Of a stretch of DNA of 8,170 nucleotides, positions 1 through 5,644 are shown one piece after another. The position numbers were made by a program, and so were the translations under genes. The notes beneath the pieces were generated by a model. It did no database searches. It saw nothing but the letters and a program-made list of their open reading frames with translations, and was not told the origin of the DNA. How positions within the stretch are numbered: the first letter of the stretch is position 1; each line of letters begins with the position of its first letter. Origin of the DNA: Verrucomicrobiota bacterium (GTDB lineage Bacteria; Verrucomicrobiota; Verrucomicrobiia; Opitutales; UBA2995); the NCBI GenBank assembly GCA_027297085.1, contig JAPUIL010000436.1:1-8170 (forward strand). The letters are read 5' to 3'.

Positions 1-464
1 CGGTCTGAAAACTGTTGTAGAGCCACTTCGGTTGAAAGGAACGCACTTCCCAATCGATGGCTGCCCGGAAGATCCGGAAAACCGATGTTGAGAACATAGC
101 CACGAAGACGGATAAGCGAAGGAAGCGCAAGCCTGGTTAGAATGAGTGGCGCCAGGAGGTTGGTGTGGACCAGAGATTCCAGATCGTTCAATTCCTGTTT
201 CTCGTGAGCACCCAGGTTCATATACCTGGCGTGGTTAACCAGTATGTAGATGTTTTTCTCCTTATCAATGATCTCTTGAACTACCTGACACAGATGCTTG
301 GTGCTGGTAAGATCACAACTAACCGGGATAAAATCAGTATGTTCGAGAGGGAAATCGTTGAAATTACTTCCAAGTCCGTAAACGCGGCATCCGATATCAA
401 TTAGTTTTTGGGAGATGGCTAACCCGATGCGCGTGTTGGCGCCTGTAACGATTGCTATGTCCAT
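1..464 (-). CDS. SDR-family (short-chain dehydrogenase/reductase-like) protein, partial, catalytic residues replaced
   Basis: The first 154 residues of a Rossmann-fold SDR protein; the C-terminus lies beyond the window edge. It starts at ATG 464, inside the end of the SPL gene (10-base overlap), so it is probably translationally coupled to it. Visible motifs are the nucleotide-binding TGANTRIG (residues 7-14, a TGxxxGxG variant with Arg as in some FabG/pteridine-reductase-like members), the acidic CDLT (50-53) that contacts adenine in the family, and the helix Asn in HTNLLAP (N102). The catalytic positions are altered. NNAG reads NHAR (77-80), the usual catalytic Ser after the NI motif is Phe129, and YxxxK reads F142-x3-E146. 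I read the codons TTC and GAA directly. It may therefore bind NAD(P) without normal SDR chemistry, or use a different mechanism. Membership of the SDR fold is well supported; the substrate is unknown. Confidence 0.85.
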   Translation of the reverse strand, partial: MDIAIVTGANTRIGLAISQKLIDIGCRVYGLGSNFNDFPLEHTDFIPVSCDLTSTKHLCQVVQEIIDKEKNIYILVNHARYMNLGAHEKQELNDLESLVHTNLLAPLILTRLALPSLIRLRGYVLNIGFPDLPGSHRLGSAFLSTEVALQQFSD

Positions 465-1465
465 GTTGCAATTTTTTCGGCCGGTAGAAATTTGACTAAG
501 GCGGCTTTCAAAGTTTCGATCATGTGGAGTCGTTCATCCACCGGATAAGAGATAAGGGATTGGCTGGATTCGAAAGGATAAAACAATATGTCAGAGTCGG
601 TTCTTTGTTTCTTGATTCGCTTATAATAGTCCGCATTCATGCGAAAAACGCCGAGACTCACATCACGGATTTTCTCAGCAGGCAAGAGCTTAAAAACCTC
701 TTTGAAGAATTTTACATAAACCTTCTCCCAGTCTTTGATCCTGAGAACCGGATCGAAGCATAGTCGAACCGGCCATCCACGGTCGATACAGTGTTTGATC
801 GCCTGGATCCGTTGCTCGGGCGATGGCGTTAATTGCTCGTATGCTTTCGCGACCATCGGTGGAGAAAGGGTCCAGGCAAGAATACATCGTTCATTGGGAA
901 TTACATCTTCCAGAGGGCGCCAGTTGGCACTCTTAGTTCGAAGTTCTATGACAAGGTCTTCCTGGGATCGGGTAAACTCAATAAACCGCGTCGCGTAAGG
1001 CACCACTGTTTCGTATGCCAAGAGGTCAGTATCATATGAAATGCAAAGGTAGAGGGGCTCTTCCTGAAAGGGTCTAAATTCAATCGCTTTGAGGGTAGCC
1101 TGGTAGAAGTCTTCCTCATTCACGAACACCACCATGTTTCCACTGGGATACATGCCTTGCAGGTAACAGTAGTCACAATTGTAAACACAGTTCAACAGGA
1201 GCGAGTTATAGTAAAAGTTTCGGTAACCAAAATCCTGGCTCACCATAGAGCCTTCGTAAATGAGGTTATTTTTCTTGCGCGCCAGGATGAGCTTGGGGCT
1301 CCGCTTCTGAATCTGGAAATTCTGTCCGGACCGAGCAAAGATATCCTTGTAATTCCGAACCGTCACCACCTTCGCTTTCGATAGCCTCCCCAGAATAGTC
1401 CGCGTGAGCGGGTACCGCTCCACACCGTCTTCCAGGTAAATATGGGAAAATCGTTTATGCCACAT
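455..1465 (-). CDS. Spore photoproduct lyase (SPL)-family radical SAM protein
   Basis: A 336-residue protein, close to the 342 of Bacillus subtilis SplB. The SPL-type radical-SAM motif C93-x3-C97-x2-C100 is followed directly by YLQ and should bind a 4Fe-4S cluster and S-adenosylmethionine. Cys141 (in LYLCISYD) sits 48 residues after the first cluster cysteine, matching SplB Cys141, the H-atom donor. The YCY sequence (Y99, Y101) matches the SplB Tyr97/Tyr99 radical-transfer pair. Further family signatures are ELRTKSAN (174-181), AWTLSP (197-202) and the TPSPEQRI region (213-220). SPL reverses the thymine-dimer photoproduct formed by UV in spore DNA. Homologues also occur in bacteria not known to sporulate, where the substrate is unclear. 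It starts at ATG 1465 with no obvious Shine-Dalgarno site, 105 bases after a nucleosidase gene on the same strand. Family assignment is strong; true photoproduct lyase activity is inferred. Confidence 0.9.
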   Translation of the reverse strand: MWHKRFSHIYLEDGVERYPLTRTILGRLSKAKVVTVRNYKDIFARSGQNFQIQKRSPKLILARKKNNLIYEGSMVSQDFGYRNFYYNSLLLNCVYNCDYCYLQGMYPSGNMVVFVNEEDFYQATLKAIEFRPFQEEPLYLCISYDTDLLAYETVVPYATRFIEFTRSQEDLVIELRTKSANWRPLEDVIPNERCILAWTLSPPMVAKAYEQLTPSPEQRIQAIKHCIDRGWPVRLCFDPVLRIKDWEKVYVKFFKEVFKLLPAEKIRDVSLGVFRMNADYYKRIKKQRTDSDILFYPFESSQSLISYPVDERLHMIETLKAALVKFLPAEKIATWT

Positions 1466-1570
1466 AAGTCAGGCCCAATAAAAGCGTTTTAAACCTTGTA
1501 ATGCAGTTACAGTTCATCCGGAAAAGTCGAAGGTTCACAACACAATTGGAAAGGCAACTCGTAAACCAAC

Positions 1571-2398
1571 TTATTGATTCAATGTCTGAATCATCGAATC
1601 GAACAACTGGTTTCGTAAAGACTTATGCTCGGGCTGAACGTTGAGATTCGGTTCGATAATCTCCAAATCCTCCCCCCCTCGAACCAGAAACCGGAGCGCC
1701 GCGTCATGAAGCTTATGAGTTTGAGTCTCGGTCAGACGCATGCCTTCGGATATATTTGTTAGAAGAGTTTCCTGCCCAACCGATAGAACGGGATCTGGTT
1801 TGTCCAGTTGAGGATCTTGTTCCAATACCGGCATCCAATCATCGACCGATTGCTCATAGTACTGCAGCATTTGTGCGTAATCTTCCGTGGAGTAATCAAG
1901 ATAGTCCGTTACAACTTTGAGAAAGAGCATCTGGTGAGGAGCCAGGAATAGGTGGGCTGCTTGAAATACCCCGGATGCCTCCATATCAACCACGTCACAG
2001 GAAAGAATGGGCCGGTTCGCGGTGGTAATTGGCTCATCGAAAGTTCCCAATGATCCTTCCTGAAGCGAATGGTTAATCAGCATGTCGGGAAAAAACTCAC
2101 GGCCGCTGGCGTGGTCCCATATTTTGTGGATCGCGACCGCTTCACCCAGTGCAATGCGATCTCCCACGCCACCGCACATACCCACGTTTATCAGGTGACA
2201 ATCGTCAGGATTACCCACCAGGTGAAGGGCATGGGTAGTAGCAATGCCTGCGTACAATTTTCCTATTCCGGTAATAACCAGAAGCGTATCATCCGATGAG
2301 TAAACCGGAATCTTGCGCGAAGCAGGATCTTGTTTCAGGCCGAGTTTCTCAATCAAAGGCCGGGCCTCTTGACGAAGCGCTGTAATAATCAATTTCAA
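1571..2398 (-). CDS. Nucleoside phosphorylase / MTA-SAH nucleosidase-like protein with C-terminal extension
   Basis: A 275-residue protein of the PNP/UDP phosphorylase superfamily. Its core (about 1-190) resembles MTAN and futalosine hydrolase. Aligned by eye to E. coli MTAN, the three catalytic residues are present: E11 (in ALRQEARPL, for Glu12), E140 (in VVDMEASGV, for Glu174) and D165 (in KVVTDYLD, for Asp197). The purine-site glycine stretch is NVGMCGGVG (71-79). The segment before VVDMEA is shorter than in E. coli. Residues from about 195 to 275 form a mostly polar, helical-looking extension absent from standard MTAN. No ATG is available: an in-frame TAG lies 24 bases upstream, so TTG 2398 is the best start (TTG 2392 is an alternative), and no Shine-Dalgarno site is evident. 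As first gene of the block it may remove 5'-deoxyadenosine or related by-products of the radical-SAM partner, which is inference. The substrate could instead be another purine nucleoside. Confidence 0.82.
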   Translation of the reverse strand: MKLIITALRQEARPLIEKLGLKQDPASRKIPVYSSDDTLLVITGIGKLYAGIATTHALHLVGNPDDCHLINVGMCGGVGDRIALGEAVAIHKIWDHASGREFFPDMLINHSLQEGSLGTFDEPITTANRPILSCDVVDMEASGVFQAAHLFLAPHQMLFLKVVTDYLDYSTEDYAQMLQYYEQSVDDWMPVLEQDPQLDKPDPVLSVGQETLLTNISEGMRLTETQTHKLHDAALRFLVRGGEDLEIIEPNLNVQPEHKSLRNQLFDSMIQTLNQ

Positions 2399-2634
2399 GA
2401 CTAGAATTTCGAGGATTCGCTATCCAAAAAGTTCCTAACGGCAAGTATGTCCCAAGGCAAGTTCGATACGTGAGTAGACTTCACAATCACACTAAATAAA
2501 TTAAGCGCTAGCACCTATTTTTTTGCGTATTTATGCACTTTTCAAATTAAAGTGAAACTCGCATCAGGGAAACTGCTAGTGGTCCATAGTGCACCCCCCC
2601 GATACACATCCAAGCTCATACTTGATATAGTAAT
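2399..2634. promoter_or_regulatory. Divergent intergenic region (promoters for both flanking units expected)
   Basis: 236 AT-rich non-coding bases between the leftward nucleosidase block and the rightward exported-protein pair, so both promoters should lie here. For the rightward gene the best -10 is TATAGT at 2626-2631, with a poor -35 (TACACA, 2603-2608; 17-base spacing). This would put transcription initiation almost on the start codon. A run of seven C at 2594-2600 lies just upstream. For the leftward unit, TTGAAA (complement of 2540-2545) is a possible -35 but has only a poor -10. I saw no RNA gene or riboswitch-like fold. The promoter assignments are weak; the regulatory role rests on gene orientation. 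Confidence 0.4.
2536..2554. repeat. Short inverted repeat (possible operator)
   Basis: CACTTT (2536-2541) and AAAGTG (2549-2554) form a perfect 6-base inverted repeat around the 7-base spacer TCAAATT, in the divergent intergenic region. It overlaps a possible -35 for the leftward genes, so it could be a regulator site. No gene ends nearby, which argues against a terminator. A 6-base repeat in AT-rich sequence can occur by chance. Confidence 0.3.
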
Positions 2635-2910
2635 ATGCACTCAACTCCTATGCGCGTTATTGTAGTCACAGTCCTTTTGATTTGTTTAGCGGTATCATAC
2701 TCCTTCGGTCTCTTGGAGGCTCCGCAAGTAGCGCTGAATACAAGCATACCGAGAAGTCTCTCAGGAACAACCAGCTCTGGATTTAATTTCGCCGAATTTC
2801 TTCCCAACAAGGCTGGCTACGGACTTTTGGGAGCAGCCTTCTTGCTTCTCTCAGTCATTCGTAGACGCAACCAGATAAACCGAATCCAAAAACCAAAGAT
2901 TAAACTCTAA
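2635..2910 (+). CDS. Small exported/membrane protein with a PEP-CTERM-like C-terminus lacking PEP
   Basis: A 91-residue protein I cannot assign to a named family. It has an N-terminal hydrophobic, signal-peptide-like segment (about 7-21) ending near SYSFG, then about 30 polar Ser/Thr/Asn-rich residues. A C-terminal segment follows: LPNKAGYGLLGAAFLLLSVIRRR at 56-78 (hydrophobic core 62-75, then Arg76-78), with a basic tail. This C-terminus matches the layout of the neighbouring VPEPSTYG signal (Tyr-Gly, Gly-rich helix, Arg cluster), but Pro-Asn-Lys replaces Pro-Glu-Pro. It ends 13 bases before the PEP-CTERM gene and is probably co-transcribed with it. ATG 2635 is the longest start; ATG 2650 (Met6, directly before the hydrophobic run) is equally plausible and fits the weak -10 better. 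It may be a degenerate exosortase substrate or a small double-spanning membrane protein. Confidence 0.6.
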   Translation: MHSTPMRVIVVTVLLICLAVSYSFGLLEAPQVALNTSIPRSLSGTTSSGFNFAEFLPNKAGYGLLGAAFLLLSVIRRRNQINRIQKPKIKL

Positions 2911-2923
2911 TCCAAATACTGCT

Positions 2924-3589
2924 ATGCAAAAATTATTAGCCACATCATTGTGCGTGTTGTTCGCGACCATACTGCCCTCATGGAGCCAACTCGCCATTTA
3001 CAGCTTCACTGCAACAGCTGGTGCTGGAAACAGTGACGAACAGACAGGAGTAGGATTAACGGGAACCGTAACGGTCACTGCCGGCGGCACCATTCAATTC
3101 GATATCACCAACCTTTCAGGGACGGGCAGTTTTACCAGCGGTGATTTTGTCGGGTTTGGATTTGATGATAAATTTGATAACCCTATCGATACCTTGGTTT
3201 GGGGATTGTCCGCTGCTCCGGCTGACTGGTCGCTGGAAAGTGATTGGACACAACTTTGGGGAAATGCTACACGACCCTACACAGGTGCGATAGCGGATAA
3301 TCAGGGAGATGCTTCAGGTCCAGGCTCCGGTCTGGATGATGGTGTGTCCGGTACTTGGGTATTTGATTACACCGGCGACATGCAGATGGTGATCGACCAG
3401 TGGGACAGCAATTCACGCCCTGACATGCTTGCCCGGTTCAAGACAGTGGGGAGTCCTGCTAACGAAGGGGAACTTTCTGAGAAACTTGAAATTAATTTTG
3501 TAAAAGTTCCCGAACCGTCCACCTACGGCATGATCGGCGCAGGAGCACTTATCCTTCTAGCAACTGCTCGCCGCCTAAAGAAAAAGTAA
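2924..3589 (+). CDS. PEP-CTERM sorting domain-containing exported protein
   Basis: A 221-residue secreted protein. An N-terminal signal peptide (hydrophobic about 4-19, likely cleavage after PSWS at residue 21) precedes a mature region rich in Gly, Ser, Thr and Asp that looks beta-rich. This region includes a TGTVTVTAGGTIQFDITNL stretch (46-64) common in such surface proteins. The C-terminus is a textbook PEP-CTERM signal: VPEPSTYG (195-202), a hydrophobic Gly/Ala/Leu helix (203-215) and the basic RRLKKK (216-221). In this family an exosortase in the inner membrane recognises the signal and routes the protein to the envelope or extracellular matrix. No exosortase gene is in the window, so it must be elsewhere. 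The ligand or structural role cannot be told from sequence. It starts at ATG 2924 with no clear Shine-Dalgarno site. A hairpin terminator follows 39 bases after the stop. Confidence 0.9.
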   Translation: MQKLLATSLCVLFATILPSWSQLAIYSFTATAGAGNSDEQTGVGLTGTVTVTAGGTIQFDITNLSGTGSFTSGDFVGFGFDDKFDNPIDTLVWGLSAAPADWSLESDWTQLWGNATRPYTGAIADNQGDASGPGSGLDDGVSGTWVFDYTGDMQMVIDQWDSNSRPDMLARFKTVGSPANEGELSEKLEINFVKVPEPSTYGMIGAGALILLATARRLKKK

Positions 3590-3628
3590 CTTTCCTTATA
3601 TCAACATAGCAAGTTGACCCTTTGTGAC

Positions 3629-3660
3629 AGGGCCTCAGGGTTTACTCCTGATGCCCTTTT
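3629..3660 (+). terminator. Rho-independent terminator hairpin overlapping the next gene's start
   Basis: AGGGC-C-TCAGG (3629-3639) pairs with CCTGA-T-GCCCT (3647-3657): ten base pairs and one C-T mismatch around a 7-base loop. A T-rich tail follows (TTT at 3658-3660, then CTT). It lies 39 bases after the PEP-CTERM stop and is well placed to end that transcript. The downstream cupin ATG (3651-3653) is in the 3' arm, and the only Shine-Dalgarno-like AGGG (3637-3640) begins in the 5' arm, so the hairpin might also control translation of the next gene. Confidence 0.7.
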
Positions 3661-4151
3661 CTTATACAGAAATAATAGATCGCCTCTGCTTGGAGCCATT
3701 GCCTTTGGAAGGCGGGTATTTTAAACGGACTTATGAGTCCAGCCAGTCCATCGACCTGAATAAAGGTTACGAGCAACCGCTCGGAACCTGCATCTATTTC
3801 CTGCTAACGCCTGCTGCATTCTCAGCCCTGCACTGGCTAATAGAAGACGAAATCTACCATTTCTACCTGGGAGACCCAGTAGCGTTATCCGAATTATCTC
3901 CTCAAAAGGGTTTGAGCAAAACCATCCTGGGGCAGGACTTACTCTCCGGACAAGCCGTGCAACATGTCGTAAACAAGAATTGCTGGCATGGTTCCCGCCT
4001 TGTCGAAGGCGGTGAATGGGCGTTGATGGGAACGACCATGGCCCCTGGGTTTACCTGGGAAGATTTTGAACTGGGAATTCAGGATAAACTTATATCTGAA
4101 TACCCCGAACACAAAACGCTTATCCTGGAATTGACACGTGAGCAAGATTGA
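3651..4151 (+). CDS. Cupin_5 (DUF985) family protein
   Basis: A small cytosolic beta-barrel protein of about 166 residues. It carries the DUF985/cupin_5 signatures in order: LPLEGGYFKRTY near residue 20, CIYFLLTPAAFSALHWLIEDEIYHFYLGDP in the first half (the cupin core, with the His and Glu expected around the barrel pocket), and GGEWALMGTTMAPGFTWEDFELG near the C-terminus. No reaction is firmly established for the family, so I assign none. I chose ATG 3651 because the protein then begins just before the conserved domain, and an upstream GTG (3624) would add nine residues encoded largely by the terminator hairpin. The end overlaps the pdxH start by 14 bases, implying coupled translation. Confidence 0.88.
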   Translation: MPFSYTEIIDRLCLEPLPLEGGYFKRTYESSQSIDLNKGYEQPLGTCIYFLLTPAAFSALHWLIEDEIYHFYLGDPVALSELSPQKGLSKTILGQDLLSGQAVQHVVNKNCWHGSRLVEGGEWALMGTTMAPGFTWEDFELGIQDKLISEYPEHKTLILELTREQD

Positions 4152-4785
4152 CCTGAGCAGCCTGAGGCAGGAATACACTCAAAGCGGTATTACCCGGCAG
4201 TCACTGCACCCCAATCCCTTCAAGCAGTTCGAGGTCTGGTTCCAACAAGCTTTCGACGCCGGTTTGACTGAACCCAATGCCATGAGTCTGACTACCGTGT
4301 CCCATGAGGGACAACCGTCGATTCGCACCGTTCTGCTCAAAGAGTATGATGAGGAAGGTTTCTTTTTTTATACGAACTATGAGAGCACTAAGGCACGGCA
4401 AATAGCCGAAAACCCAAAAGTCGCTCTCCTGTTTCCGTGGTTGGCTTTGGAAAGGCAGGTAATCATCCATGGAAAGGCCGCAAAAGTCTCCGCTGCACGA
4501 TCGTTGAAATACTTTTTATCCCGACCACGTGGCAGTCAGCTCGGAGCATGGGTATCTCACCAAAGTGGGATTGTAGCATCTCGTTCAGTCCTGGAAGGCA
4601 AGCTGCAGGAAATCAAGGACAAGTTCGCTGGCGGTCAGATTCCATTACCAGGGTTTTGGGGAGGTTACCGGGTCGTTCCGGAGAAAATAGAATTCTGGCA
4701 AGGCCGGGCCAATCGATTGCACGACCGCCTAAACTACGAAAGGTCTGAGGGCGGAGAATGGGTTATTTCCAGAAAGTCACCCTGA
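4138..4785 (+). CDS. pdxH: Pyridoxine/pyridoxamine 5'-phosphate oxidase
   Basis: An FMN-dependent cytosolic enzyme that oxidises pyridoxine 5'-phosphate or pyridoxamine 5'-phosphate to pyridoxal 5'-phosphate, the last step of de novo PLP synthesis and of salvage. It is 215 residues (E. coli PdxH 218) and alignable along its whole length: EPNAMSLTTV (45-54), RTVLLKEYDEEGFFFYTNYES (63-83; FMN and phosphate contacts), LLFPWLALERQV (97-108), YFLSRPRGSQLGAWVSHQS (125-143), FWGGYRV (173-179) and EFWQGRANRLHDRLNYER (185-202), including the active-site R193/H195 pair. The terminal motif is RKSP instead of the usual RLxP, a minor deviation. The start is GTG 4138, directly after an in-frame TGA, and the N-terminus SKIDLSSLRQEYTQSG matches the family. 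It overlaps the cupin gene by 14 bases. Confidence 0.96.
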   Translation: MSKIDLSSLRQEYTQSGITRQSLHPNPFKQFEVWFQQAFDAGLTEPNAMSLTTVSHEGQPSIRTVLLKEYDEEGFFFYTNYESTKARQIAENPKVALLFPWLALERQVIIHGKAAKVSAARSLKYFLSRPRGSQLGAWVSHQSGIVASRSVLEGKLQEIKDKFAGGQIPLPGFWGGYRVVPEKIEFWQGRANRLHDRLNYERSEGGEWVISRKSP

Positions 4786-4801
4786 CAATTAACCATTAGA
4801 G

Positions 4802-5644
4802 ATGCGTTTCGATTGCCACATGCACACTCATTTGTGCGGTCATGCTCACGGCCGTCCGGAAGAGTATGTCCACAAGGCCCAAGAACGAGGTATCAACCTA
4901 ATCACTTTTACCTGCCACATACCTATGGAAGGCAACGGCTTTCTCCAGGAAGGAATTCGCATGAACCGTAGCGAGTTAAGTTACTACAAGGTCTTGGTTA
5001 AAAGAGCGCAGGAAACTGGCGAATCACTAGGCATACAAGTACTTTACGGAATCGAGGCAGAGGTCTTTCCAGAGGATGAACGGCTCGCATCCATGAAGGA
5101 GTTATTAAAAGAGGAGTCCTTCGACTTCATCCTGGGTTCTCTCCATCACCAGCTACCTGTGTATAGACGTTGGTTGAACAAACATAGAATGAGGTCTGAT
5201 CGTGAAATCATCCATGCCTATTTCCAACACTTGGGAGATGGCGCCGCTTCAGGTTGCTACCACAGCATGTCTCATCCAGACCTGATTCGAATCTATGGCA
5301 CAGTGGACTGGTTTGAACCGGCTGATCACGAGGCCATCATCAAAAAGTTTCTGGAAACTCTGGTGGAAAACAAGGTGTGCATGGAGGTAAACACCAGCGG
5401 CCTATCCAAGGGAGTTTATGAAGTGCACCCGGATCCTCTTATTCTCAGATGGGCCCAAGCTCTAGGTGTTCACTTGACCCTGGGATCTGATTCTCACCGG
5501 CCAGAACAAATTGGTCAGCACTTTCCTAATGTATTGCAGCTACTTGATAACATCGGTTTCTCCAGCCTCTCATACTTTAAACAGGGATATAGAATTGAGG
5601 TCCCAATGAATGAGATCCTCACCGAACATCAGGGCAATCGTTGA
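4802..5644 (+). CDS. PHP-family histidinol-phosphatase (HisJ/HisK-type)
   Basis: A 280-residue PHP-domain phosphoesterase of the type that hydrolyses L-histidinol phosphate in histidine synthesis (HisJ/HisK of Firmicutes and Thermus). The trinuclear metal-site motifs are all visible: HMHTHLCGHA (6-15), TCHIP (37-41), GIEAEV (83-88, with E85), GSLHH (112-116), MSHPDL (156-161, H158) and GSDSH (228-232, D230/H232). LCGHA after the first motif and the spacing of the others fit HisJ better than DNA polymerase PHP domains. It starts at ATG 4802, 16 bases after pdxH on the same strand, with only a weak purine-rich site. No other his gene is in view, so an alternative sugar- or nucleotide-phosphate substrate remains possible. 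Its last 16 bases overlap the end of the convergent PEGA gene. Confidence 0.88.
   Translation: MRFDCHMHTHLCGHAHGRPEEYVHKAQERGINLITFTCHIPMEGNGFLQEGIRMNRSELSYYKVLVKRAQETGESLGIQVLYGIEAEVFPEDERLASMKELLKEESFDFILGSLHHQLPVYRRWLNKHRMRSDREIIHAYFQHLGDGAASGCYHSMSHPDLIRIYGTVDWFEPADHEAIIKKFLETLVENKVCMEVNTSGLSKGVYEVHPDPLILRWAQALGVHLTLGSDSHRPEQIGQHFPNVLQLLDNIGFSSLSYFKQGYRIEVPMNEILTEHQGNR

Noticed and set aside
735..1384. Several plus-strand open frames across the SPL gene
   Set aside because: They are shadows of the minus-strand SPL gene, whose protein carries clear family motifs; the shadow proteins show no recognisable features.
1497..1511. TGTAA-TGCAG-TTACA inverted repeat between the nucleosidase and SPL genes
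   Set aside because: The stem is only five bases with no T-tract; this is expected by chance and is not enough for a terminator or operator call.
2616..2810. Minus-strand 64-residue open frame opposite the small exported protein
   Set aside because: It has no motifs, and the plus-strand frame has a signal-like segment and a PEP-CTERM-like tail in line with its neighbour.
3624..3650. GTG 3624 as the start of the cupin gene
   Set aside because: It would encode MTGPQGLLL from the terminator hairpin, and the family domain begins after ATG 3651.
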